10,711 nucleotides of DNA from JACJXF01 sp964349045 (GTDB lineage: Bacteria > Bacteroidota > Bacteroidia > Bacteroidales > GCA-2748055). Shown here piece by piece: positions 1 to 6,369 of the stretch. The notes under the pieces are model-generated. The model was given only the letters and a program-made list of their open reading frames with translations. It had not been told where the DNA came from and did no database searches. The translations under genes and the position numbers were made by a program. Location of the stretch: NCBI GenBank assembly GCA_964349045.1, contig CAYGFI010000166.1, positions 1 to 10,711 on the forward strand, in the 5' to 3' direction. The first letter of the stretch is position 1; every line of letters begins with the position of its first letter.

Positions 1-178
1 TACTTACCTCTACTTCCGAATTTGAAAGTATTGTCCGATTATTCACCAAAAACGTTATAATTTCCTGAATAAGTCTGCTCCTTCGCTTACCACGAGCGCT
101 GAAGCTACTCTGCGGAGGCGCTTGCGGAGCCGCTATCGGAGGTGCCTGGGACGATTTAAAGGGACAAAACTATAGAGC
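1..178. other. Left-edge stretch without a supportable gene
   Basis: No frame here has an ATG-started gene of useful size. A short forward frame entering from the left edge ends at a TGA at 66-68 and could be the last about 21 residues of an upstream gene. On the other strand a frame is open from about 169 to the left edge, but it has no ATG and would begin in Pro/Ala-rich repeat-encoded sequence, so I do not call it. The region turns abruptly GC-rich at about 88-150, where the 12-bp repeat lies, and then AT-rich again before rdgB. I see no convincing promoter. Confidence 0.5.
111..146. repeat. 12-bp tandem repeat, three copies, GC-rich
   Basis: Three contiguous 12-bp units are visible: TGCGGAGGCGCT (111-122), TGCGGAGCCGCT (123-134) and the diverged ATCGGAGGTGCC (135-146). 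Units 1 and 2 differ by one base. The GC content contrasts with the AT-rich surroundings. The last unit ends 32 bp before the rdgB start, so the repeat probably lies in the rdgB leader or promoter region. The function is unknown. It could be a protein-binding array, an RNA stem (GCGG and CCGC ends can pair) or a relic of coding repeats. Confidence 0.6.
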
Positions 179-802
179 ATGAACCTGATATTTGCCACAA
201 ACAATTTGTATAAACTAAATGAGATAAGAAATCTGACAAATAAAAATATCAGTGTTTCTGGGCTATCTGAAGTTGGATTTGAAGGCGATATTCCGGAAGA
301 TTTTCCTACCCTTGAGCAAAACGCGTCTCAAAAATCATGGTATATTTACAAAAGCCTTCATCAAAACTGTTTTGCTGATGATACCGGGCTTGAGGTTGAA
401 GCTTTAAATGGGGCCCCTGGGGTATACTCTGCACGTTTTTCCAGAACCGGTGAAATCAGGTATCCTTTTATGGAAATAACAGAAGGAAATATCAGAAAGC
501 TATTGGAGTTGCTGCATAATGAATGCAATCGTAATGCGAGATTCAGAACAGTAATCTCGGTTATTATGGAAGGGATCGAGTATCAGTTCGAGGGAATTGT
601 ATCCGGTAAAATAGCAAAGGAAAGGTCCGGATCGAATGGCTTTGGATATGACCCTGTTTTTATTCCGGATGGGGAGAATTGTACATTTGCCGAAATGGAT
701 CTGGAAGCAAAAAACAAGATTAGTCATAGAGGTATTGCTGTTAATAAACTGGTAACTTTCTTAAATCAATTAAGCCTGGATTCAGGCGAGGTTATAATTT
801 AA
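179..802 (+). CDS. rdgB: RdgB/HAM1-family XTP/dITP pyrophosphatase
   Basis: This enzyme hydrolyses non-canonical purine triphosphates (dITP, XTP, ITP) to monophosphates and pyrophosphate in the cytoplasm, keeping deaminated bases out of DNA and RNA. The 207 residues match the usual family length of about 190-210. Visible hallmarks are the N-terminal strand and nucleotide loop FATNN at 5-9 followed by K12 and E15, the acidic E46, the metal-site motif ADDTGLEV at 66-73 with D67/D68, GAPGVYSAR at 78-86, the base-binding GFGYDPVF at 154-161, and SHRG at 182-185. The family usually has SHR followed by A, so SHRGIA is a mild variant. The segment between SAR and NIRKLL (about 87-103) lacks the common YAGE motif. 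The ATG at 179 fits the family N-terminus. No clear Shine-Dalgarno precedes it, as is usual in Bacteroidota. porZ follows after 239 bp, so shared transcription is uncertain. Confidence 0.95.
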   Translation: MNLIFATNNLYKLNEIRNLTNKNISVSGLSEVGFEGDIPEDFPTLEQNASQKSWYIYKSLHQNCFADDTGLEVEALNGAPGVYSARFSRTGEIRYPFMEITEGNIRKLLELLHNECNRNARFRTVISVIMEGIEYQFEGIVSGKIAKERSGSNGFGYDPVFIPDGENCTFAEMDLEAKNKISHRGIAVNKLVTFLNQLSLDSGEVII

Positions 803-840
803 AATGCCGATAAACCGGGACAAGTTTGGAAATGAAATCA

Positions 841-853
841 GGGTTTTTAACCC
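841..853 (+). terminator. Weak hairpin after rdgB, possible terminator
   Basis: A short perfect stem, GGGTT/AACCC with a TTT loop, lies about 40 bp after the rdgB stop. The sequence after it is only moderately T-rich (a TTTT at 861-864, then AT-rich bases), so termination here would be weak. It may mark the end of the rdgB transcript, but the stem has only five pairs. Confidence 0.25.
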
Positions 854-1041
854 GAAATCGTTTTGAATAATAATAAAAATGATGTTTTTTCGTATTTAAC
901 TGGGAAAAGCCCAACCTCGGTCTTCCCCTGATTTAATGTAATATGACATAACAACGGGAAAAGTGTAAATTAAGATATATTGGTTGAATATTGAGTTCCG
1001 GAGAATTTGATTGAATGGAAATATTCTAATAGAAAAAGTGT

Positions 1042-3354
1042 ATGAAAATGAGGATTTTTTTATTTATTCTTTTATTGATTGCCGGGTATCAGAGTTTTGC
1101 TCAGAATCGGATCGGGATATGGAGAAGTCATTTGCCATATGAAAACGCATCCAGATTAATAATCGCAAAGAATAAAGTTTATTGCGTTACGGATGGAGGT
1201 TTATTTTATTATAACCAGTCGGATAAGAGTATTGAAAAAGTATCTAAGGAAAATGGTCTTTCTGATACTGAAATTTCTGCACTTGGTTATTCGGAAATCC
1301 ATGGTATCACTGTAATTGCATACACAAATTCAAATATTGACCTGATTCAGAATAATACGGTTATTAATTTTCCTGATATCATGAGGAAACAAATAATGGG
1401 AGATAAGCGCATCTATAGTATATTAATACAGGATGACTATGCATATTTCAGTACAGGTTTCGGCATCGTAGCTTTAAACCTGGTTCTTAAACAATTCAAC
1501 TGGACCATTGATAAAATTGGGAGAATAGGCGAAGGGGGTGTTCAGATTAAGGTAAATGAAACTTGCATGGAAGGGCAGTATTTTTATGCAGCTACCGATC
1601 AGGGAATATACAGAGCTAATCTTAGTGCAGACAATCTTAATCTGCAGGATTTTAATTTCTGGGAGAGGATAACAGAAATTCCAAATTTTAATCAGAAGTT
1701 TAACGCGATAATTGCAGTTGGGGGGAAAGTATTTGCTTCATTTAAATCAGTCACTCCGGGTGGAGACGTGATTTATTTTTGGGATGGACAATTCTGGAAC
1801 ACTTTCTCCGGTTTTCAAAACGATGATAGTAACTATCTCTCCGTCTGGGACGGGAATCTTGTAATATCAGAAAGATATCATGTTAAAGTGGTAACACCTG
1901 ACGGGGATGTGATTAAGCAAATTTTTATTGGCTCTCCCAGGTGTGCTTACATGGATCAGAACACAGTACTTTGGATTGCAGATGCTGAAAACGGATTAAT
2001 ACAAAACCCGGATGGATCCACTCTTAATTTTATAAATCCAAATGGCCCTTCAACCATTTTCGTTTCGCATATAGCAATTTCGGGAAATATGCTTTATACC
2101 TTACCGGGAGGCCTTAGCAGCAGTAATAACAACCTTTTCAGAAATGGAGAAGTGAATACATTTAAAGCTAGCAAATGGACCAGTTATAAGAGAACAGAAT
2201 ACAAAGATTTTTATCGTATTGTAATTGATCCGGCTGACCCGGAGCATTATTTCGTGGGAAGCTGGGGATATGGATTATTTGAGTTTCAAAAAGATTCATT
2301 AATTGAGGTTTACCGCGAAGATAACAGCAGTCTGCAAACGATAATCCCCGGTGACTTTTACCGTCTTGGGGGATTAGCTTTCGATAAGGAAGGAAATCTT
2401 TGGATTTCGAATGCATCTGTTGCAGAACCTATTTCAGTTTTAAAGAAAAATGGGGAATGGCAGAGTTTTAATCTGGGAAATAAACTTAGTTCAACTATTT
2501 ATACCGGTGATATTATTGTGACACAGTCGGGTTATAAATGGATGATTTTAACATCACAAACCAGGGGTCTGGTGGTTATGGATGATAATGGAACCATTGA
2601 TAATCCTGATGATGATCGTTATCTGGTACTGGATGTCAAAGATGAAAATAATGCAATAATTACCAATGATATATATTCCATTGCCGAAGACAGGGAAGGG
2701 AATATCTGGTTGGGGACAAATAAGGGAATATTGGTTTATTATAATCCTTCCGTTGTTTTCGATCAGGAAAATTTTTATGCCCAACAGATTATTATCCCCC
2801 GAAATGACGGAACTAATGATGGTGATGCCTTATTAGGTACAGAATCGGTTACCTCCATTGTAATAGACGGGGCAAACAGAAAATGGCTTGGTACAAAAAA
2901 TGCCGGAGTATCGCTTGTTTCAGATGACGGATTAACTCAGATCCATAATTTTACCGCAGAGAATAGTCCGCTTTTGTCTAATTCGATCTCCAGTATTGCC
3001 ATAAATGAAAAAAACGGTGATGTGTTTTTCGGAACGGATAAAGGGATCATATCCTTTACCGCGGATGCAACGGGTCCGGCAGAAAATTTTAATTCTGTTT
3101 ATGTATTTCCCAATCCTGTGAGAGAAAATTTTACCGGGGATATTGCCATTTCCGGACTATTGGAGAATTCCCTTGTGAAAGTGACAGATTTGAATGGTAA
3201 TCTTGTTTTTGAGACGATTTCGCTGGGTGGGCAGGCACTTTGGGACGGGAAGAATTTCAGGGGAGAAAGGGTCAGAACGGGAATTTATCTGGTGTTTTGT
3301 TCCAGTGAAGACGGGACACTCAGTCATGTTACGAAATTACTTTTTATACATTAA
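1042..3354 (+). CDS. porZ: PorZ-like T9SS surface protein (double beta-propeller with C-terminal sorting domain)
   Basis: In Porphyromonas gingivalis, PorZ is a surface-exposed part of the T9SS attachment complex that delivers anionic LPS to the sortase PorU, which then anchors cargo. The 770 residues here are close to that protein's length of about 776. Residues 1-20 form a signal peptide: basic start, hydrophobic core FLFILLLIAG, and a QSFAQ end. The following segment (RIGIWRSHLPYENA...) is typical of the PorZ N-terminus. Propeller blades of the two-component-regulator type recur, for example DKEGNLWISN near 448, DREGNIWLGTNKG near 550 and FGTDKGI near 660. Residues about 686-770 form a T9SS type A sorting domain with PNPVREN, DLNGNLV and TGIYLV motifs and a lysine near the end. 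An ATG two codons downstream is an alternative start; the leader is A-rich with no Shine-Dalgarno. The main alternative is another T9SS-exported propeller protein, but length, N-terminus and domain order favour PorZ. Confidence 0.85.
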   Translation: MKMRIFLFILLLIAGYQSFAQNRIGIWRSHLPYENASRLIIAKNKVYCVTDGGLFYYNQSDKSIEKVSKENGLSDTEISALGYSEIHGITVIAYTNSNIDLIQNNTVINFPDIMRKQIMGDKRIYSILIQDDYAYFSTGFGIVALNLVLKQFNWTIDKIGRIGEGGVQIKVNETCMEGQYFYAATDQGIYRANLSADNLNLQDFNFWERITEIPNFNQKFNAIIAVGGKVFASFKSVTPGGDVIYFWDGQFWNTFSGFQNDDSNYLSVWDGNLVISERYHVKVVTPDGDVIKQIFIGSPRCAYMDQNTVLWIADAENGLIQNPDGSTLNFINPNGPSTIFVSHIAISGNMLYTLPGGLSSSNNNLFRNGEVNTFKASKWTSYKRTEYKDFYRIVIDPADPEHYFVGSWGYGLFEFQKDSLIEVYREDNSSLQTIIPGDFYRLGGLAFDKEGNLWISNASVAEPISVLKKNGEWQSFNLGNKLSSTIYTGDIIVTQSGYKWMILTSQTRGLVVMDDNGTIDNPDDDRYLVLDVKDENNAIITNDIYSIAEDREGNIWLGTNKGILVYYNPSVVFDQENFYAQQIIIPRNDGTNDGDALLGTESVTSIVIDGANRKWLGTKNAGVSLVSDDGLTQIHNFTAENSPLLSNSISSIAINEKNGDVFFGTDKGIISFTADATGPAENFNSVYVFPNPVRENFTGDIAISGLLENSLVKVTDLNGNLVFETISLGGQALWDGKNFRGERVRTGIYLVFCSSEDGTLSHVTKLLFIH

Positions 3355-3377
3355 GGAATTTTTTTGGATTGAAAATG

Positions 3378-3462
3378 AGGTTGTCTAAAAAGGCGTGTAA
3401 TATTTCTGAAAACTTACGAATTGAAAGTTGGAATTCTTTATTATTGACCTTTTCAACAACCT
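3378..3462. repeat. Imperfect inverted repeat flanked by 10-bp direct repeats (MITE-like remnant?)
   Basis: The left arm AGGTTGTCTAAAAAGG (3378-3393) pairs with the right arm CCTTTTCAACAACCT (3448-3462), whose reverse complement is AGGTTGTTGAAAAGG. The word ATTGAAAATG occurs directly before the left arm (3368-3377) and again at 3469-3478, six bases after the right arm. The AGGTTGTCT-AAAA type end resembles terminal inverted repeats of several transposon families, which I note from memory only. About 54 bp of unrecognised sequence lies between the arms. It could be a miniature element or excision scar, or simply an RNA hairpin in the porZ 3' region. Confidence 0.35.
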
Positions 3463-3472
3463 TCAGGTATTG

Positions 3473-3498
3473 AAAATGTCAGACTCCTGACATTTTTT
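3473..3498 (+). terminator. Intrinsic terminator downstream of porZ
   Basis: A perfect 10-bp stem, AAAATGTCAG (3473-3482) with CTGACATTTT (3487-3496), closes a four-base ACTC loop and is followed by more T (TT, then GTTACATTTTTT). The A-tract on the left makes it potentially bidirectional. It lies 118 bp after the porZ stop and should separate porZ from the ATPase gene. Confidence 0.75.
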
Positions 3499-3557
3499 GT
3501 TACATTTTTTGAAGCTTAAGGGACAAATTTAAATCCAGTTCTGCTTATTTTTTAATA

Positions 3558-3656
3558 TTACCCCCGAAATGCAACAAAAAATTCATTATTTTACCCCCGA
3601 AATGTAACAAAAGAATAATTATTTTCCCCCCGAATTGCAGCATAACTCGGATTTAA
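3558..3656. repeat. 33-bp direct repeat array, three copies, upstream of the ATPase gene
   Basis: Three contiguous 33-bp units begin at 3558, 3591 and 3624. Units 1 and 2 share TTACCCCCGAAATG, then C or T, then AACAAAA and an AT-rich tail. Unit 3 is degenerate (TTCCCCCCGAATTGCAGCA). The core AAATGTAACAAAA of unit 2 (3600-3612) has an exact reverse-complement copy at 3495-3507, beside the terminator. The C5-6 blocks stand out in AT-rich DNA. A spacing of 33 bp is about three helical turns, so a protein could contact all copies on nearly the same DNA face. The array ends 35 bp before the ATPase start, where a promoter or operator would sit. The binding protein is unknown. Confidence 0.75.
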
Positions 3657-3691
3657 ACTATACATTAGCAGCCGGTTATTTGTAAAAAAAA

Positions 3692-5035
3692 ATGTACGCG
3701 CGAAAAATCAATCATGAATTGCTGGAATGGAAAAAATCTTCCAATAGAAAACCTTTGGTTTTAAAAGGTGCGCGCCAGGTTGGAAAGACTACTACCATTA
3801 ATCTTTTTTCAGATGAATTCGAACAATATATCTATCTGAATCTGGAGAAAAAAGAAGACAAAGACATATTTACCAGAAAAAATTCCATAGATGAAATAGT
3901 TGACAGTATTTTTTTCATCAAAAATAAATCAAAACAAATAAAGGACACCCTGATTTTTATTGACGAGATCCAGGAAGCGCCTGAGGCAATTGCTTCATTA
4001 CGATATTTTTATGAGGATTACCCGCAATTGTATGTTATAGCAGCAGGTTCTTTGCTGGAAACTTTATCTTATAATCATATTTCATTTCCGGTTGGAAGAG
4101 TTGAATACAAATATTTGTATCCATTTTCGTTTGTCGAGTTTTTAGGAGCATTAGGTGAAAATCAGGCGCTGGAACAATATGAAAAAATACCTGTCGCTTT
4201 GTTTGCACACGAAAAAATTTTACGTCTTTTTCATACCTATACCTTGATTGGAGGTATGCCGGAAGTAGTTAAGCGATATGCGGAACTGCGCGATCTGACA
4301 TCTTTAAAACCTTTTTACGAATCACTATTGCTTTCTTATATTAACGATGTTGAAAAATATGCCCGGAATGCAACTCAAGCGCAAATCATGAGACATTCCA
4401 TGAGAGTTTGTTTTTCAGATGCAGTGAGCAGAATTAAATTCCACGGTTTTGGAGGCACTTCATATGCTTCCCGGGAAATGGGTGAGGCTTTGCGCAGTAT
4501 GGAAAAGGCCGGACTAATTCGCTTAATTTATCCAACAACACAAACGACTTTACCTTATATACCCGATATAAAAAAATCTCCGAGATTACATTTACTCGAT
4601 ACAGGGCTATTAAATTATTTTGCCGGTATTCAAAAAGAAGTTTTCAGTTCCCACGATTTGAATGAAGTGTTTCACGGCAGAGTAGTAGAGCATATTGTGG
4701 GACAGGAATTGTTGGCTAATGGTAACAATTTGCTTGGTTCACTGGTTTTTTGGGTACGCGAAAAGAAAGATTCATCTGCAGAGATCGATTACCTCTTTTT
4801 AAAAGATGGTTTAGCCACACCACTCGAGATAAAATCCGGGAAAACAGGCAAACTAAAATCCTTACATCAATATGTGGATTTATCTGGCATTAAACTGGCA
4901 ATTCGTCTTTATGCAGGTCAATTTCAAATTGACAACTTAAAAACGCCAGGCGGGGTACCCTTTAGGTTGCTTAATATTCCGTATTATTTAGCCGGGAACC
5001 TGGATGGATATGTTTTGAAATACGGAATTACGTAA
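3692..5035 (+). CDS. AAA ATPase with C-terminal DUF4143 (AAA_14/DUF4143 family)
   Basis: This belongs to the widespread bacterial and archaeal family of about 400-450-residue ATPases with an AAA_14 N-terminal domain and a DUF4143 C-terminus; its cellular role is not established. In the 447 residues, Walker A is GARQVGKT (26-33), Walker B is LIFIDE (87-92), and the sensor-1 strand is VIAAGS (115-120), followed by the family signature GRVEYKYLYPFSFVEF (135-150) and GGMPEVV (187-193). A winged-helix-like middle (about 225-300) leads to LHLLDTGLLNY (299-309). The end carries GRVVEHIVGQEL (329-340), AEIDYLF (363-369) and LEIKSGK (378-384); the spaced D366...E379-x-K381 pattern resembles a PD-(D/E)XK nuclease core, so DNA binding or cleavage is possible but unproven. 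All ATPase motifs look intact. The start has no Shine-Dalgarno, only a TTTGTAAAAAAAA leader. It sits alone between a terminator and recO, with a repeat array upstream, as an independent unit would. Confidence 0.9.
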   Translation: MYARKINHELLEWKKSSNRKPLVLKGARQVGKTTTINLFSDEFEQYIYLNLEKKEDKDIFTRKNSIDEIVDSIFFIKNKSKQIKDTLIFIDEIQEAPEAIASLRYFYEDYPQLYVIAAGSLLETLSYNHISFPVGRVEYKYLYPFSFVEFLGALGENQALEQYEKIPVALFAHEKILRLFHTYTLIGGMPEVVKRYAELRDLTSLKPFYESLLLSYINDVEKYARNATQAQIMRHSMRVCFSDAVSRIKFHGFGGTSYASREMGEALRSMEKAGLIRLIYPTTQTTLPYIPDIKKSPRLHLLDTGLLNYFAGIQKEVFSSHDLNEVFHGRVVEHIVGQELLANGNNLLGSLVFWVREKKDSSAEIDYLFLKDGLATPLEIKSGKTGKLKSLHQYVDLSGIKLAIRLYAGQFQIDNLKTPGGVPFRLLNIPYYLAGNLDGYVLKYGIT

Positions 5036-5194
5036 ATAAGTAGTTTAAATGAAGAAAATTTGGAGTACCAAAATTGCATGGAGTTGTTAAAATATAAATG
5101 TGATTTTTTATCAAAGAAACAAACTTCAGGTATCTCAAATTTAAATCATAAAAAGTTATTATAGATAGATTTAATTTTCATCACATAATCTGAC

Positions 5195-5923
5195 ATGGCA
5201 GTAGAAAGCACACAAGGAATTGTTTTACAGCAAATTAAATATGGTGACACCAGTCTGATCTGTCAGATCTATACCAAAGATTTTGGTCGGAAATCTTTTT
5301 TATTTAAAGGAATCCGCTCAAAGAAGTCGAAAATACATTCCAACATTTTACAGGCTCTGTTCATAATCAATATCCAGGCCTATATTAAGGAAGGGAAGGA
5401 TTTAAGTCTGGTGAAGGAAGCTTCAGCTGAATTCATTTTCACGCATTTTCCTTACGATATAAAAAAAAGTGCCCAGGCAATTTTTATGGCTGAGATATTA
5501 AATAAATGTTTACGCGAAGAAGAATCAAACAGGGTATTGTTTTCCTTCATTAGGAATTCGATCGAATATTTTGATCTGATGGAGACAGGGTCATCTAATT
5601 TTCACATACTTTTTTTAATTAAACTGAGTCAGCATCTGGGTTTTTATCCTACCGGAAAACTTGATCCGGCAGAGATCGTATTCGACATGAAAGAAGGGGT
5701 TTATAAAGATCACCTACCTGGGCATCCGGATTTTATTGATCCGGTGAATTCAGAGCTTCTGGATGAGATTTTGAATAATAATTATGACCAATTGTCGGAT
5801 TTAGAATTGAACCAAAGAACGAGGAATGAATTACTAGATTTGATATTGAAATTCTATTCGATTCATATAGAAGGAATTACGAGGTTAAAATCGTATGGTG
5901 TTTTGAGGGAAATATTTGTTTAA
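5195..5923 (+). CDS. recO: DNA repair protein RecO
   Basis: RecO works with RecR (and RecF) to load RecA onto SSB-coated single-stranded DNA at gaps and to anneal strands. The 242 residues equal the typical length. Residues 1-80 look like the N-terminal OB fold, with the signature start TQGIVLQQIKYGDTSLICQIYTKDFG and the G-(I/V)-RS-KKSK basic stretch near 39-46. The rest is the helical C-terminal domain, including KLSQHLGFYPTG (about 144-155) and the FDMKEGVY segment. Only two cysteines are present (near 23 and 113), so the zinc-finger cysteines of some RecO proteins are absent; the corresponding loop contains no C-x2-C pair. The ATG at 5195 gives the expected N-terminus. The 159-bp gap from the ATPase gene suggests a separate promoter, though I see no clear Bacteroidota-type box. 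Confidence 0.93.
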   Translation: MAVESTQGIVLQQIKYGDTSLICQIYTKDFGRKSFLFKGIRSKKSKIHSNILQALFIINIQAYIKEGKDLSLVKEASAEFIFTHFPYDIKKSAQAIFMAEILNKCLREEESNRVLFSFIRNSIEYFDLMETGSSNFHILFLIKLSQHLGFYPTGKLDPAEIVFDMKEGVYKDHLPGHPDFIDPVNSELLDEILNNNYDQLSDLELNQRTRNELLDLILKFYSIHIEGITRLKSYGVLREIFV

Positions 5924-6051
5924 AAATTGTAAACCTTAGGGAAAAAATTGCGTATACACGTTCGTGAAAAAATGCTCTTATCCTGAAGCCTTTAAGACTG
6001 GCAGGATGAAAGCCAATAGACTGAAAGCGGTCAAGATGCAGGGAAGATATT

Positions 6052-6079
6052 AATGAGTTCATACTAAACTCATTGTTTT
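6052..6079 (+). terminator. Hairpin with T-run after recO, probable terminator
   Basis: AATGAGTT (6052-6059) pairs perfectly with AACTCATT (6067-6074) around a seven-base loop, followed by GTTTT. The stem has eight pairs but is AT-rich, so the strength is moderate. It lies about 130 bp after the recO stop. Confidence 0.5.
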
Positions 6080-6216
6080 ACGTGCAACCCTTGAGGCATA
6101 AAGGACAGTCTAATACTAATGTTTAGATATTTTTGAAGTTTGAGAGGAATGATTTTTAAGTGTCCGTTTTGATTTGTGAAGAGCGGGCAACATTTTATGT
6201 GAAATTAAATATTGAT

Positions 6217-6247
6217 CGACTTTAAAAAAAAAAGAGTTTTAAAGTCG
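6217..6247 (+). terminator. 11-bp perfect hairpin followed by a T-rich tract
   Basis: CGACTTTAAAA (6217-6227) pairs exactly with TTTTAAAGTCG (6237-6247) around an A-rich nine-base loop. The downstream sequence 6251-6270 is mostly T. It could be a second terminator for recO readthrough. Because the GC pairs are at the base and the T-tract starts a few bases late, it could instead be a leader structure or inverted operator of the fibre gene. Confidence 0.4.
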
Positions 6248-6282
6248 GGCATATTTTTATTTGCTTTTTTGGAGGGATAGGT

Positions 6283-6310
6283 GGGAGAAGGGAGTAGGGA
6301 GATGGGAGTA
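6283..6310 (+). repeat. GGGAGNN heptad repeat, four copies, G-quadruplex motif
   Basis: Four consecutive 7-bp units, GGGAGAA, GGGAGTA, GGGAGAT and GGGAGTA, give G-triplets at 6283, 6290, 6297 and 6304 separated by four-base loops. This fits the standard G3N1-7 quadruplex pattern. A further GGG lies at 6274. The G-rich strand is the sense strand of the fibre gene, so a leader transcript starting upstream could fold into an RNA quadruplex 60-90 bases before the start codon. Confidence 0.7.
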
Positions 6311-6357
6311 GTAAAAAATTTTAAAATTTTAAAATATTGCAAAAATTACAGAATATC

Positions 6358-6363
6358 AGGAGG
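6358..6363 (+). promoter_or_regulatory. Strong Shine-Dalgarno of the fibre gene
   Basis: AGGAGG lies six bases before the ATG at 6370 and fixes this start. None of the other four genes in the window shows a comparable site, and Bacteroidota genes mostly lack one. Confidence 0.7.
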
Positions 6364-6369
6364 TATAGT

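Larger units (their letters stand above)
3355..3691. other. 337-bp intergenic region with terminator, inverted repeat and direct repeats
   Basis: No gene is visible. From left to right it holds a 10-bp direct repeat flanking a 15-16-bp imperfect inverted repeat (3368-3478), an intrinsic terminator (3473-3498), an inverted copy of the downstream repeat core (3495-3507), and three 33-bp direct repeats (3558-3656) ending 35 bp before the ATPase gene. The density of ordered sequence suggests insertion plus regulation rather than plain spacer. Confidence 0.7.
5924..6369. other. 446-bp intergenic region between recO and the fibre gene
   Basis: No gene is supported; only tiny frames exist (for example 15 codons from 6006). 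A bulged stem forms at 5981-6006 (TCCTG/CAGGA arms). Terminator-like hairpins lie at 6052-6079 and 6217-6247, then a T-rich run (6251-6270), a G-rich heptad repeat (6283-6310), an alternating A4/T4 tract (6313-6334) and a strong ribosome binding site. Most of this is probably the recO 3' region followed by the promoter and leader of the long fibre gene. Confidence 0.65.

Noticed and set aside
1..169. Minus-strand frame open to the left edge
   Set aside because: It has no ATG, its first part would be repeat-encoded Pro/Ala sequence, and it would place the start of a divergent gene in the rdgB leader; the evidence is too thin.
804..866. 20-codon frame starting just after the rdgB stop
   Set aside because: Too short, with no ribosome binding site, and it covers the putative terminator hairpin; nothing supports translation.
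902..963. Duplicated GGGAAAAG words and a GGGAA/TTCCC pair before porZ
   Set aside because: Short and imperfect; expected by chance in this composition.
3194..3388. 64-codon + strand frame overlapping the porZ end
   Set aside because: It is an out-of-frame shadow of the porZ sorting domain with Trp/Arg/Gly-rich nonsense composition.
3558..3656. Three-unit repeat considered as a CRISPR array
   Set aside because: The 33-bp units are contiguous with no unique spacers, the tails merely diverge, and no cas gene is nearby.
5877..6062. 61-codon minus-strand frame overlapping the recO 3' end
   Set aside because: It overlaps the recO coding end and a terminator hairpin, shows no recognisable motif and has no ribosome binding site.
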